Shown piece by piece: positions 1 to 9,479 of a stretch of 36,082 nucleotides of DNA. Source of the stretch: an uncultured Prevotellaceae bacterium (GTDB lineage Bacteria > Bacteroidota > Bacteroidia > Bacteroidales > Bacteroidaceae). A program made the position numbers and the translations under genes. Every line of letters starts with the position of its first letter. Within the stretch, counting starts at the first letter, position 1. The stretch covers positions 1 through 36,082 of the forward strand of contig CADBBP010000043.1 of the NCBI GenBank assembly GCA_902792855.1, given 5' to 3'. The notes beneath the pieces were generated by a model, which saw only the letters and a program-made list of their open reading frames with translations, did no database searches and was not told the DNA's origin.

Positions 1-1605
1 GGACAGCAACCCGAGGCGTGGGACCACAACCAACGCGGCGGCTTCCCCTCATTGGTGGACCCCACATGGGGTGGCAGCTACGCCATGGAAGCCTACAAGG
101 GAAGGCACTGGATGACCTACATCGGCGGCCCCGGCACGGGCTACGAAGCGGTGAACGCCCCCCTCGACATCGGCCTTGCCTCCACCACCGGCGACATCTC
201 CACTGCCCACCCATGGGCCACGCTCCCCACGCCATTGCTTCGCCACGACGAGGCAGCCGCACAGTGGTGGGAGCAGTTGACACAATACAAGAGCACCATC
301 TACTGGCTGAAGGAGAAGGCCTGGCGCATCAAAGGCGAAGAAAAATACCCCTTCGTCATGTTCTACAACGCCGGGGGCAAGGACGCCACACATCCCAAAG
401 GAGAGCGCATAGGCATCGCCCTTTCCAAGGATATGAAACGGTGGAAACGCTACGCCGGCAACCCCGTCTTCGCCCATGACAGCGACGGCACCATCACCGG
501 CGACGCACAGTTGGTGCGCATGGGCGACGTGTGGGTGATGTTCTATTTCTCCGCCTACAATCCCACCCGTGAATACAACGCCTACAACACCTTCGCAGCA
601 AGCTACGACCTCGTGCATTGGACCGACTGGGAGGGTCCCGACCTCATCATCCCCTCCAAGCCCTACGACGAGATGTTCGCCCACAAGAGTTGGGTGGTGG
701 AGCACGACGGCGTGGTGTATCATTTCTACTGCGCCGTGAACGATGCCGGTCAGCGAGGCATCGCCTTGGCCACCAGCAAGCACTTGGGACAGAGCGAGGT
801 GCATTTCCCCACCCCCGAGCCCACCGGCCACCGCCACACCTTGTCGCTGAACGATGACTGGGAGGTGACCCACAACGGCCGCACCTTCCGAAGCGACATC
901 CCCCTCAACCTCGACGATTACTACGGTGCGCTACAACTGGAGCACGGCAACCTGCACGGCGAGGCTCTTTTCAAGAAAACATTCATCAAGCCCGACCTCC
1001 CCGGCAAGCAGTTCTTCATCCGTTTCGAGGGCGTGGGCACCTATGCCCGCATCACCCTCAACGGACACGACCTGGGCCGTCACGACATTGGGCGCACCAC
1101 GGAGACCATCGACGTGACCCGCCACCTGCGCGACGGCAGCAACCTCTTGGAAGTGCTTGTGGAACATCCCTCCGGCATCACCGACATGCCATGGGTGTGC
1201 GGCGGCTGCAGCAGCGAATGGGGTTTCAGCGAGGGCAGCCAACCCTTCGGCATCTTCCGCCCCGTGACCTTGGAAGCCACCGACGTGGTGCGCATCGAAC
1301 CCTTCGGCACCCACGTGTGGAACAATGCCGCGTGCGACAGCCTCTTCATAGAGACCGAGGTGCACAACTACGGTTCCGAAGCGGCGAGCTTCGAACTCAT
1401 CAACAAACTCTGCGAGAAAAGCGGGAAGCAAGTAGTGCGCCTCACCGCCCAAGTGACGCTGGCCCCCGGTGAGACCAAGACCATCCGTCAGGAAAGTGGT
1501 GTGGCCAATCCCCACCCATGGACACTCGAAAAACCCTATCTCTACAACGTCAACACCATCGTGAAACGCGGCGGAAAAGCCACCGAGAGCACCAACACCC
1601 CCTAA
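1..1605 (+). CDS. Beta-propeller/GH2 glycosidase, N-terminal part (left-truncated, ends at an in-frame stop)
   Basis: The reading frame is open from base 1, so the true start lies left of the window. The first ~265 visible residues look like a five-bladed propeller glycosidase (GH43/GH130/GH32-like), with the segments YPFVMFYNAGGKD, SKDMKRWKRY and GDAQLVRMGDVWVMFYF. From about base 840 a GH2 sugar-binding jelly roll begins (GEALFKKTF, YARITLNGHDLG, SNLLEVLVEHPSG), followed by a GH2 immunoglobulin-like domain up to about 1600. The frame then meets TAA at 1603-1605. The catalytic barrel continues in the same frame immediately afterwards, so this is the front part of one broken gene. A propeller fused to GH2 recalls the two-enzyme RG-II protein BT0996 of Bacteroides thetaiotaomicron (GH137 + GH2). 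That link is from memory of the architecture and is not a demonstrated homology. Confidence 0.75.
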   Translation, partial: GQQPEAWDHNQRGGFPSLVDPTWGGSYAMEAYKGRHWMTYIGGPGTGYEAVNAPLDIGLASTTGDISTAHPWATLPTPLLRHDEAAAQWWEQLTQYKSTIYWLKEKAWRIKGEEKYPFVMFYNAGGKDATHPKGERIGIALSKDMKRWKRYAGNPVFAHDSDGTITGDAQLVRMGDVWVMFYFSAYNPTREYNAYNTFAASYDLVHWTDWEGPDLIIPSKPYDEMFAHKSWVVEHDGVVYHFYCAVNDAGQRGIALATSKHLGQSEVHFPTPEPTGHRHTLSLNDDWEVTHNGRTFRSDIPLNLDDYYGALQLEHGNLHGEALFKKTFIKPDLPGKQFFIRFEGVGTYARITLNGHDLGRHDIGRTTETIDVTRHLRDGSNLLEVLVEHPSGITDMPWVCGGCSSEWGFSEGSQPFGIFRPVTLEATDVVRIEPFGTHVWNNAACDSLFIETEVHNYGSEAASFELINKLCEKSGKQVVRLTAQVTLAPGETKTIRQESGVANPHPWTLEKPYLYNVNTIVKRGGKATESTNTP

Positions 1606-1659
1606 GGCTTCTGTTCGCCTTCCTGGCCCCTCACGCGGCACGACGGCGACCACCGCTTC

Positions 1660-3471
1660 ATGCTCAACGGCAAGCCGGTGTTCATCAACGGCACCTGCGA
1701 ATACGAGCATGCGTTCGGCCAGAGCCACGCCTTCTCCCCCGAGCAGGTGGAGGCCCGCGTGAAATTGGCCAAAGACGCTGGATTCAACGCTTTCCGCGAC
1801 GCCCACCAACCCCACAACCTGCACTACCAGGAGTTGCTCGACCGCGAAGGGCTGCTGTGGTGGCCCCAATTCTCCGCCCACATCTGGTATGACACGCCCG
1901 AATTTCGCGAAAGTTTCAAGCGCCACCTGCGGCAATGGGTGAAGGAGCGCCGCAACTCGCCTTCCATCATCCTCTGGGGACTTCAGAACGAGAGCACGAT
2001 GCCCGCCGACTTCACCCGCGAGTGCTGCGACATCATCCGCGAGATGGACCCCCGCTGCGGCACACAGCGGCTCATCACCACCTGCAACGGCGGCGAGGGA
2101 GCCGACTGGAACGTGGTGCAGAACTGGAGCGGCACATACGGCGGCGACGTGGACAATTACGGCAACGAACTGAAGCAAGCCGACCAACTGCTCAATGGGG
2201 AATATGGAGCCTGGCGCACCCTCGGCAACCACACCGGCGAAGGCTACACGGAGGAGAAATTCGGCGACCTGCTGATGAAGAAAGTGACGTTGGCGGAGAG
2301 CGTGTCCGACAGCGTGTGCGGACAGTTCCACTGGCTTCTCGTGAGCCACGACAACCCCGGCCGGCGACAGCCCGACGAGGGGTTGCGCCGTGTGGACAAA
2401 GTAGGGCCGTTCAACCACAAGGGACTGCTCACCATCTGGGAGCAACCCACCGACACCTACTACCGCTACATGGAGCACTACAACCCACAGGCCATCGCCC
2501 CAGCCGCGAGCACCATCGACGAAGAGGTGCTGCGCCCGGCAGAAGGGCTGACCTACCTCTACCGCATCAACTGCGGCGGCGACGCCTACACCGACATCCA
2601 TGGCAGCCGCTGGATGCAGGACAACACCCGGTGGTCTCACTCGTGGGCACAAGAACTGAGCGACACCCTCAACCCCTACCTCGCCTCACAGACGCGCAAT
2701 GCCGACCTCTCGTCGCCCCTCTTCCAGACCTCCCGCTTCGGACGGCACCATCTCAGCTATCATTTCCCGGCACAGCCCGGACGCTACCGCCTGGAACTCT
2801 ATTTCATCGAGCCATGGTACCGCCAAGCCGATGCCGAGGGGTTGCGCCTCTTCGACGTGGCCGTCAACGATAGCACCATCGTCCGTGACCTCGACATCTG
2901 GGCGCAGGCACACTATGGGAAGCCCTACAAGCGCGTGGTGGACATCAACCACCCGGGCGGCGACCTCAGGGTGCATTTCCCCAAGGTGAAAGCCGGGCAG
3001 GCCATCATCTCGGCCATCGCCATCGCCACAGCAGAACCTGGCAAAACAACCGCTCCCATGCACGACACGACACCGCCCACCCTCTGGGCCGACTTCGACA
3101 AGGACATCCTGGTGAAGACCCCCGACTCCCTGCTGCCTCCCCGCACCAACACGGCACTAACCGTGGAGGGCAAGCAACAGAAAGGGCGCATGGAGTGGGA
3201 CTTCAGCGTCGGCGTGGGCAAGGTGTATGCCCTGCGGTGGAAATACTACAACCCGGAGCAGCCCCGCGTGCTGCACGTGCGCATCACCGACTCGAAAGGC
3301 GTGGTTTACAAGGACGACGACATCACCTTCGTGCAAACCCAGCAAAAAAAGACCAAGCGGAAGACGACGAGCATCACCACCGGCACACAGGTGAACGCCG
3401 GCACCTACCATGTGACACTCACCGGCAAGGGACTGGATGACATGGTCTTCGACCCCCTCACCGTGGAGTGA
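1660..3471 (+). CDS. GH2 catalytic barrel with malectin-like and C-terminal sandwich domains (rest of the interrupted gene)
   Basis: This is the continuation, in the same frame, of the upstream fragment; the ATG at 1660 is internal to the original gene and is probably not a natural start. The GH2 TIM barrel begins with LNGKPVFINGT. The general acid/base is the Glu of WGLQNES (codon 1990-1992) and the likely nucleophile is the Glu of LLNGEYGAW (codon 2200-2202); the EYG form is usual in beta-glucuronidase/galactosidase-like GH2 enzymes. From about base 2730 to 3040 a malectin-like carbohydrate-binding domain is visible (GRYRLELYFIEPW, RLFDVAVND, VHFPKVKAGQAIISAIAI). A last beta-sandwich fills 3060-3471 and ends DDMVFDPLTVE. 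Substrate is not determined by the sequence. Without the upstream half there is no signal peptide and no sugar-binding domain, so the product is probably non-functional unless the stop is an error. Confidence 0.8.
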   Translation: MLNGKPVFINGTCEYEHAFGQSHAFSPEQVEARVKLAKDAGFNAFRDAHQPHNLHYQELLDREGLLWWPQFSAHIWYDTPEFRESFKRHLRQWVKERRNSPSIILWGLQNESTMPADFTRECCDIIREMDPRCGTQRLITTCNGGEGADWNVVQNWSGTYGGDVDNYGNELKQADQLLNGEYGAWRTLGNHTGEGYTEEKFGDLLMKKVTLAESVSDSVCGQFHWLLVSHDNPGRRQPDEGLRRVDKVGPFNHKGLLTIWEQPTDTYYRYMEHYNPQAIAPAASTIDEEVLRPAEGLTYLYRINCGGDAYTDIHGSRWMQDNTRWSHSWAQELSDTLNPYLASQTRNADLSSPLFQTSRFGRHHLSYHFPAQPGRYRLELYFIEPWYRQADAEGLRLFDVAVNDSTIVRDLDIWAQAHYGKPYKRVVDINHPGGDLRVHFPKVKAGQAIISAIAIATAEPGKTTAPMHDTTPPTLWADFDKDILVKTPDSLLPPRTNTALTVEGKQQKGRMEWDFSVGVGKVYALRWKYYNPEQPRVLHVRITDSKGVVYKDDDITFVQTQQKKTKRKTTSITTGTQVNAGTYHVTLTGKGLDDMVFDPLTVE

Positions 3472-3498
3472 AGGAGATTTGAGGGTGGAAAAGTTTAG

Positions 3499-5661
3499 TT
3501 ACTTGAGTTGCTGGAGCATGATCCTTATCTCCTGATAAGTCACCTCCGGCGGGCAAAGAGCCTTGATGGGAGCCGACCCATCCCCTGTTCCCACGATGTT
3601 GATGACACGCTTGATGGCCGCCTGGTGCTCCGGGGAGACGAGGTCGTCGATTTTCACCACCTTCTGCGGTATGAACTTCATGAGATGGCTGATGACGGTG
3701 TCAATGGCGAGTCCCCTCTCCTTTGCCACCTGTGCTGGTGTCATGCCATTGAGGAAGAGTTTGAGGGAGACATTCTCCGTCTTCTCCTTGGGAGCCTTGT
3801 TCTTCCGCTCCGTTGTCCGTCTTTTGGGTGTCGCCCCTCCACTGAAGCGTTCCATGGTCTCAAGCAGGGTCATCTGCTTCTGTTTCAGATAAGTGGTGAT
3901 GGAGAAGCCCTCCTTCTCGATGCATTGGAGGAGCAGAGTTTTCGCCCTCACCGTCAACATCAGTTCGGCCATGACATTGTCAAGGCGCGCCAAGGCCTGT
4001 TTGTTGTTGGAGCGCACCTGCTGCGAGAGGCTGACAGGCTTGGTGAACAATTCTTGGAGGGAGGTGGCGAAATAGCCGGCACTGCGTTTCACCCGCTCCA
4101 TGAATGGTTGTGCTGTCACGGCCTGTGGCGTCATCTTGGCGATGCCCTGTGTCCACTTGGCAGCCACCTCGGTCACCTTTGTCCGCAGGTCGGCCTGCGT
4201 CTGCCGCTGCAACTGTTCGAGTTGCGGATGGCTTCTTGAAAAGAACTCGATGAAGACCCTTGTTATCTGGTCCTGCAGTCGCGTGAGCTGTTGGAAGTCG
4301 AAAAGTTCGATGAGCAGGTGCTTGAAATACTCCTCTTTGAGTTGTGGCAGTCTTTCAATGCTCTGCCGTGCGTTTTGTTCCTGATGCTCGATGTAGTTGT
4401 CCACCCTTGGGTCGTTGATGATGGCTTGTCGTGAGAGCGGAGTGGCAAGCACCATTCCTTCCAGTGACCGGCACCGGCTGAGCGCCACATACACCTGTCC
4501 GGGAGCGAAGGAGAGGTTGGCGTCGATGATGGCGTGGTCGAAGGTGAGTCCCTGGCTCTTGTGTATGGTGATGGCCCATGCCAGTCGAAGCGGATACTGA
4601 GTGAAAGTGCCTTGCACCTCGGTCTCAATCTCACGTGTGGCGGGGTTGAGCGTATATTTGGCATTCTCCCATACGAGGGCCTCCACCTCGATATGATGCG
4701 TCTCCCCTTGGCATTGCACGAGGATTTTCTCTTCGTCCACGTATGTCACCTTCCCAATTCTTCCGTTGTAGTACCGTTGCTGTCCCGTGGGGTCGTTTTT
4801 CACGAACATCACCTGCGTGCCGGTCTTCAGGACGAGCCTCGGGCTGGTGGGGTATGAAAATTCGGGGAACGAGCCCTCCACCTTGGCGTCGAAGGAGAAG
4901 GCCCGCGAGGGCAGTTTGCGCAGTTCGTTCTCGTTGTAATGGTCGGCCATCCGGTTGTGCGTGGTGAGGCGGATGTATCCATCGTCCTCCTTTGGAAAGA
5001 AAGTCGGCACATACCTGCTGTTGAGTTGTTGGAGGTCAGCGTCGGTGGTCTGCCCGTTTCTGACATGGTTGAGGATGTTGATGAACGTGTTGTCCTGCTG
5101 ACGATACACCTTTTCCAGTTGAATGGTGAGGTAGTCGGTCTGCGCCAATGCTTTCGCCCCGAAGAAATAGGGAGTGTCGTAAAAAGGCGCGAGAATCTTT
5201 TCATCCTCCGGTGTCACCACGGGGGTGAGTTGCTGCAGGTCGCCAATCATGAGCAGTTGGACGCCTCCGAAGGGTTTGAAATGGTCGCGGAAGCGCCTCA
5301 ACACATGGTCGATGGCGTCGAGCAGGTCGCTGCGCACCATGGAAATCTCGTCGATGATGAGCAAGTCGAGCGAAGCGATGATGCTTCTCTTCTCCTTGCT
5401 GAAGTCAAACCGGTTTTTGATGTTGGCATTGGGAACAAAAGGTGTGAGTGGCAGTTGGAAGAAAGAGTGGATGGTGACCCCTCCTGCATTGATGGCCGCC
5501 ACCCCTGTTGGCGCCACGACAATGGTTCGCTTTCGGGAGCGTTCCACAATGGTCTTGAGGAAGGTCGTCTTTCCTGTTCCGGCCTTTCCCGTAAGGAAGA
5601 CGCTCTTCCCGGTGTTTTCCACCAATTCCCATGCGATGCGCAGTTGGCTGTTTCGTTCCAT
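3499..5661 (-). CDS. Pif1-family SF1B DNA helicase with C-terminal helix-turn-helix domain
   Basis: This 720-aa protein unwinds DNA 5' to 3' using ATP, by family knowledge, and acts in the cytoplasm. All helicase motifs are visible: Walker A GKAGTGKT (residues 25-32), motif Ia APTGVAAINAGGVTIHSF, Walker B LLIIDEISMV, motif III GDLQQLTPV, and near the end of the core HKSQGLTFDHA and VYVALSRCRSLEG. The last ~80 residues carry a HTH of the kind seen at the C-terminus of Bacteroidetes helicases (LFLNGMTPAQVAKERGLAID), preceded by a basic, lysine-rich linker. The gene follows the FKBP lipoprotein gene on the same strand after 86 bp that hold a 9-bp tandem repeat. No promoter of its own was found. 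It meets the GH2 gene tail-to-tail, with 27 bp between the two stops. Confidence 0.9.
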   Translation of the reverse strand: MERNSQLRIAWELVENTGKSVFLTGKAGTGKTTFLKTIVERSRKRTIVVAPTGVAAINAGGVTIHSFFQLPLTPFVPNANIKNRFDFSKEKRSIIASLDLLIIDEISMVRSDLLDAIDHVLRRFRDHFKPFGGVQLLMIGDLQQLTPVVTPEDEKILAPFYDTPYFFGAKALAQTDYLTIQLEKVYRQQDNTFINILNHVRNGQTTDADLQQLNSRYVPTFFPKEDDGYIRLTTHNRMADHYNENELRKLPSRAFSFDAKVEGSFPEFSYPTSPRLVLKTGTQVMFVKNDPTGQQRYYNGRIGKVTYVDEEKILVQCQGETHHIEVEALVWENAKYTLNPATREIETEVQGTFTQYPLRLAWAITIHKSQGLTFDHAIIDANLSFAPGQVYVALSRCRSLEGMVLATPLSRQAIINDPRVDNYIEHQEQNARQSIERLPQLKEEYFKHLLIELFDFQQLTRLQDQITRVFIEFFSRSHPQLEQLQRQTQADLRTKVTEVAAKWTQGIAKMTPQAVTAQPFMERVKRSAGYFATSLQELFTKPVSLSQQVRSNNKQALARLDNVMAELMLTVRAKTLLLQCIEKEGFSITTYLKQKQMTLLETMERFSGGATPKRRTTERKNKAPKEKTENVSLKLFLNGMTPAQVAKERGLAIDTVISHLMKFIPQKVVKIDDLVSPEHQAAIKRVINIVGTGDGSAPIKALCPPEVTYQEIRIMLQQLK

Positions 5662-5692
5662 GATGACAGGTTAAATGGCATAATTGAAGGAC

Positions 5693-5728
5693 CATAAGGT
5701 CTTTAAGGACTTTAAGGTCTTTAAGGAC
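5693..5728. repeat. Four 9-bp tandem units (TTTAAGGAC type)
   Basis: The run reads CATAAGGTC, TTTAAGGAC, TTTAAGGTC, TTTAAGGAC, alternating A and T at position 8 of the unit. It lies between the FKBP gene and the helicase gene. Each GGTC...GACC pair is also an imperfect palindrome, so the transcript could fold. It may be a processing site, an attenuator or a drifting simple repeat. Confidence 0.8.
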
Positions 5729-5747
5729 CCTATAGGCTCTCCATGCT

Positions 5748-6260
5748 TTACTTGAGTTTCACCACTTCGAGGAGTTTTACCTTGAAGATGAGGGCTGAGT
5801 GCGGGGGTATTCCCTTGGAGCCCTCCTCGCCATAAGCGAGTTGCCATGGGACGTAGATTTCCCAGAGGGAGCCTTCCGGCATCATGGTGAGTGCGTTTTG
5901 CAGACCGGGGATGACGTTGGTGACACCCACTTCCGCGATGTCCTTCCCTTGGTGACTTTCCACGAGTTTTCCGTTTGTGAGCCTGAGGTCGAAATTCATT
6001 TTCACCCTCTTGCGCAAGTTGGGTTTGTCGCCTTTACCCTCCTGGAGCACCTTGTATTGAATGCCGTTGGCCTCCACCACGCCCTCCTTTTGCTTGTTTT
6101 CCATCATCCATTTGTCGTCGGGGAAGGTGTCTCGTGGCGCCTCCAATGAGTCTTTCACTTGCTCCGTGGGCTCCGGAGCCTCCTTTTTCTCACTGCCGCC
6201 TCCACAAGAGGCGAGCGTCGTCATGGCAGCGATGGCCATGAAAAACATGAACTTTCTCAT
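5748..6260 (-). CDS. FKBP-type peptidyl-prolyl cis-trans isomerase, lipoprotein
   Basis: This 170-aa protein begins with a lipoprotein signal (MRKFMFFMAIAAMTTLASC, lipid-bearing Cys19) followed by a Gly-rich and charged linker, so it should be anchored in the cell envelope. The C-terminal half is an FKBP fold: VIPGLQNALTMMPEGSLWEI, VPWQLAYGE and IPPHSALIFKVKLLEV match the usual strand and active-site segments. By family it speeds proline isomerisation in folding exported proteins. The N-terminal dimerisation region of Mip/FkpA proteins is mostly missing, making this a short form. It is the first gene of a possible two-gene unit with the downstream helicase, and it is divergent from the peroxidase gene. 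Confidence 0.9.
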   Translation of the reverse strand: MRKFMFFMAIAAMTTLASCGGGSEKKEAPEPTEQVKDSLEAPRDTFPDDKWMMENKQKEGVVEANGIQYKVLQEGKGDKPNLRKRVKMNFDLRLTNGKLVESHQGKDIAEVGVTNVIPGLQNALTMMPEGSLWEIYVPWQLAYGEEGSKGIPPHSALIFKVKLLEVVKLK

Positions 6261-6292
6261 TCTTTCAATTTTTCAACGTGAATAACTGGTTG

Positions 6293-6300
6293 CAAATATA
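6293..6300 (-). promoter_or_regulatory. Likely -7 element of the FKBP gene (TATATTTG)
   Basis: On the minus strand TATATTTGC matches the Bacteroidetes -7 consensus TAnnTTTG, 33 bp upstream of the ATG. No good -33 TTTG is seen at the expected spacing, so this is a partial match. Confidence 0.5.
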
Positions 6301-6407
6301 GGCATTTTTCTGTGAAAGACCTTCAATTGCATGAAGAAAATATCTTCTCTCTGCCCCATGTTCCGACAGCGAAATGAGCGATACATTAAAAATAAATTCC
6401 TTTTTCG

Positions 6408-6438
6408 TTCGACTATTCGGAAATATTTCTTATATTTG
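6408..6438 (+). promoter_or_regulatory. Promoter of the peroxidase-trxB pair
   Basis: TTCG at 6408-6411 (one mismatch to TTTG), a 19-bp spacer, and TATATTTG at 6431-6438 fit the Bacteroidetes sigma-ABfr promoter. Transcription would start near 6445, so the peroxidase must start at the ATG at 6475 and not at the earlier in-frame ATG at 6331. Confidence 0.65.
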
Positions 6439-6474
6439 CAAACAAATACACCTTTATCAATACAATTTCAAGAA

Positions 6475-7026
6475 ATGAGAACAATCTACGATTTCTCTGT
6501 CAAGGACAGAAAAGGCAACAGTGTTTCACTCAAGGAGTATGCCAACGAGGTCATCCTCATCGTCAACACCGCCACGAAATGCGGTTTCACCCCCCAATAC
6601 GAGGAGTTGGAGAAACTATATGAGAAGCATCATTCCGAAGGTTTCACGATATTGGACTTCCCCTGCAACCAGTTTGGCAAGCAAGCCCCCGGCACCGACG
6701 AGTCGATACACAGTTTCTGCAAGCTCACCTACGGCACGGAGTTCCCGCGCTTCAAGAAAGTGAAGGTGAACGGCCCCGACGCCGACCCCCTCTTCACCTA
6801 TCTTAAAGAGCAGAAGGGCTTTTCGGGATTTAACATGGAGCACCCCATCGCCGGCATCCTGGACAACATGCTTAGCGAGGCCGACCCCCACTACAAGGAG
6901 AACCCCGACATCAAGTGGAATTTCACAAAGTTCCTCATCAACAAGCGCGGCATGGTTGTTGCCCGCTACGAGCCCACAGCCCCGATAGAAGAGATAGAGA
7001 AAGCCATCATCGAACAACTGAAATAA
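6475..7026 (+). CDS. gpx: Glutathione peroxidase family protein (thioredoxin-dependent type)
   Basis: This 183-aa cytoplasmic protein reduces peroxides. The catalytic tetrad is complete: Cys36 in NTATKCGFT, Gln70 in FGKQAPG, Trp148 and Asn149 in WNFTKF. Cysteine replaces selenocysteine. Cys82 in SFCKLTYG sits where the resolving cysteine of two-cysteine, thioredoxin-reduced GPX proteins is found, so thioredoxin is the more likely reductant than glutathione. The start at 6475 was chosen because the promoter lies upstream of it and because the family begins close to YDFSVKDRKG. The stop is only 7 bp before trxB, so the two are almost certainly one operon, which supports the thioredoxin link. 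Confidence 0.92.
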   Translation: MRTIYDFSVKDRKGNSVSLKEYANEVILIVNTATKCGFTPQYEELEKLYEKHHSEGFTILDFPCNQFGKQAPGTDESIHSFCKLTYGTEFPRFKKVKVNGPDADPLFTYLKEQKGFSGFNMEHPIAGILDNMLSEADPHYKENPDIKWNFTKFLINKRGMVVARYEPTAPIEEIEKAIIEQLK

Positions 7027-7033
7027 GCTATCC

Positions 7034-7975
<942 letters not shown>

Positions 7976-7992
7976 AGATAGTTAAGACAACG

Positions 7993-8030
7993 GTGCCTAT
8001 AGTATCCAAAGGAACTATAGGCACTTTATC
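7993..8030. terminator. Bidirectional hairpin terminator between trxB and the symporter gene
   Basis: A perfect 11-bp stem, GTGCCTATAGT (7993-8003) with ACTATAGGCAC (8014-8024), is extended inside by TCC/GGA around an AAA loop and is followed by TTTATCTATTTT. It lies between two convergent genes, and the opposite strand is also A/T-rich beyond the stem, so it can serve both. Confidence 0.85.
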
Positions 8031-8045
8031 TATTTTAAGAAGCCA

Positions 8046-9479
8046 CTATTTCCTTGGTGTGAGCAGCAAGCCGAGGAAGGTGATGGCACCATTGAGCATG
8101 AGCAGTTCGTAGCCGAAGCGGTAGTCGGTGTAAAGTTGTGTGAACTGGTCGGCTGCGAAGCAAAGGAGGGGCGAGGCGACGGCGATGAAGGGGACCGCCT
8201 TGTCGTTGACGGCTCGTTTTGTGAAGAGGCTGAAGGCGAAGAGGCCGAGCAATGGGCCGTATGTGTAGGAGCACATCACGTAGATGGCGTCGATGACGCT
8301 GGGCGAGTTGACCAAGCGGAACACCAAGACCAACGCCACGAAGCCCGCGGCCACTGCGATGTGCACGCGTCTTCTGAGCCTCTCGTCATCGGGTCGCTGC
8401 ATGAGGTCCACGCAGCAGCTGGTGGTGAGGGCGGTGAGTGCCGAGTCAGCGCTGGAGAATGCCGCCGCGACGATGCCGAGGGTGAAGAGCACCACCACCG
8501 TTTGTCCGAGCCTTCCCGATGCAGCGAACATCGGCAGGAGTTCGTCTCCGGCAGCCGGCAATGCCAGTCCCTGTTGTGCTGCGAGCATGGTGAGCAGCAC
8601 CCCGAGAGCGAGGAACAAGATGTTGGCCGGTAGGAATGCGAAGCCATAGCTGCACATGTCCTTCTTCGCTTCATGCAACGACTTGCACGTGAGGTTTTTC
8701 TGCATCATGTCCTGGTCGAGTCCCGTCATGACGATGGTGATGAAGATGCCCGAGAGGAACTGTTTCCAGAAAAACTGCTTCGACATGGGGTCGTCGAAGA
8801 CGAAGATGCGGCTTTTGGAGTTGTCAGCCACGGCCTTTGCCGCCTCAGAGAGCGTCATTCCCATTTGTTCGGTGACGCAGTAGATGATGAGTGCGAGAGC
8901 CGAGAACATGCACAAGGTCTGCAACGTGTCGGTCCACACGAGCGTCTTTATGCCACTATGTCGGGTGTAGAGCCATATCAGAGCCACCATTCCCACAACG
9001 GTACACGGGAAGGGCACGCCGAAGCCGTCGAGCACGAAGCGTTGCAAGACGATGCACACCACATAGAATCTTGCCGCCGCCCCCGTAGCCTTGGAAAGGA
9101 TGAAGAACGAAGCCCCCGTCTTGTAGGACCTGTTGCCAAGCCTCTGACTCAGGAAGGAGTAGATGGTGGTGAGATTGTACTTGTAATAGACGGGCAGGAG
9201 GATGAACGCCACGGCGAAATATCCCAAGACGAACCCCATGCACGTCTGCATGTAGGTCATGTCGATGGCCATCACCATGCCCGGCACGCTGACGAAAGTG
9301 ACGCCCGAGATGGAGGCCCCCACCATGCCGAAAGCCACGAGGTACCACGGCGACTGCCTGTTCCCCCTGAAGAAAGCGTCGTTGTCGTGACGCGCCGAGG
9401 TGAGTCTCCCCACGACGAGCAGCAGTGCGAAATATGCCGCCACTGTTGCGATGATGCTGAAGGCAGCCGTGTTATGCAT
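8046..9479 (-). CDS. Sodium:solute symporter (SSS family) integral membrane protein
   Basis: This 477-aa protein is made almost wholly of hydrophobic segments, about 13, as in SLC5-like Na+-coupled transporters. Family-like stretches include GMVGASISGVTFVSVPGMV near residue 55, QRLGNRSYKTGASFF, and FSSADSALTALTTSCCVDL around residue 340, which corresponds to the conserved sodium-site helix region. The substrate cannot be read from the sequence. The ATG at 9479 overlaps the end of mfd by 8 bp (ATGCATAA), so translation is probably coupled to mfd. Pairing a transporter with a repair factor has no evident functional logic and may be only an operon arrangement. Confidence 0.9.
   Translation of the reverse strand: MHNTAAFSIIATVAAYFALLLVVGRLTSARHDNDAFFRGNRQSPWYLVAFGMVGASISGVTFVSVPGMVMAIDMTYMQTCMGFVLGYFAVAFILLPVYYKYNLTTIYSFLSQRLGNRSYKTGASFFILSKATGAAARFYVVCIVLQRFVLDGFGVPFPCTVVGMVALIWLYTRHSGIKTLVWTDTLQTLCMFSALALIIYCVTEQMGMTLSEAAKAVADNSKSRIFVFDDPMSKQFFWKQFLSGIFITIVMTGLDQDMMQKNLTCKSLHEAKKDMCSYGFAFLPANILFLALGVLLTMLAAQQGLALPAAGDELLPMFAASGRLGQTVVVLFTLGIVAAAFSSADSALTALTTSCCVDLMQRPDDERLRRRVHIAVAAGFVALVLVFRLVNSPSVIDAIYVMCSYTYGPLLGLFAFSLFTKRAVNDKAVPFIAVASPLLCFAADQFTQLYTDYRFGYELLMLNGAITFLGLLLTPRK

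Larger units (their letters stand above)
1..3471 (+). pseudogene. Whole interrupted propeller-GH2-malectin glycosidase locus
   Basis: Both halves lie in frame 1 with only the TAA at 1603-1605 between them. Reading through gives TNTP-stop-GFCSPSWPLTRHDG and then the LNGKPVFINGT strand of the barrel. GH2 proteins normally carry an aromatic-GFR motif here, so the stop replaces the aromatic codon (TAC or TTC to TAA-like change) and the Arg position reads Cys. The locus is therefore either a recent nonsense pseudogene or a local sequence error. Confidence 0.65.

Noticed and set aside
931-2652. 573-aa open frame on the minus strand inside the GH2 gene
   Set aside because: It is an antisense shadow of a GC-rich gene whose codons end mostly in C or G; the product is Val/His/Ala-rich low-complexity text with no motif, while the plus strand has clear GH2 motifs.
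3472-3498. Possible terminator between the convergent GH2 and helicase genes
   Set aside because: No hairpin with a T-run is visible in the 27 bp.
6331-6474. N-terminal extension of the peroxidase from the ATG at 6331
   Set aside because: The extension contains the promoter and has no similarity to the family N-terminus.
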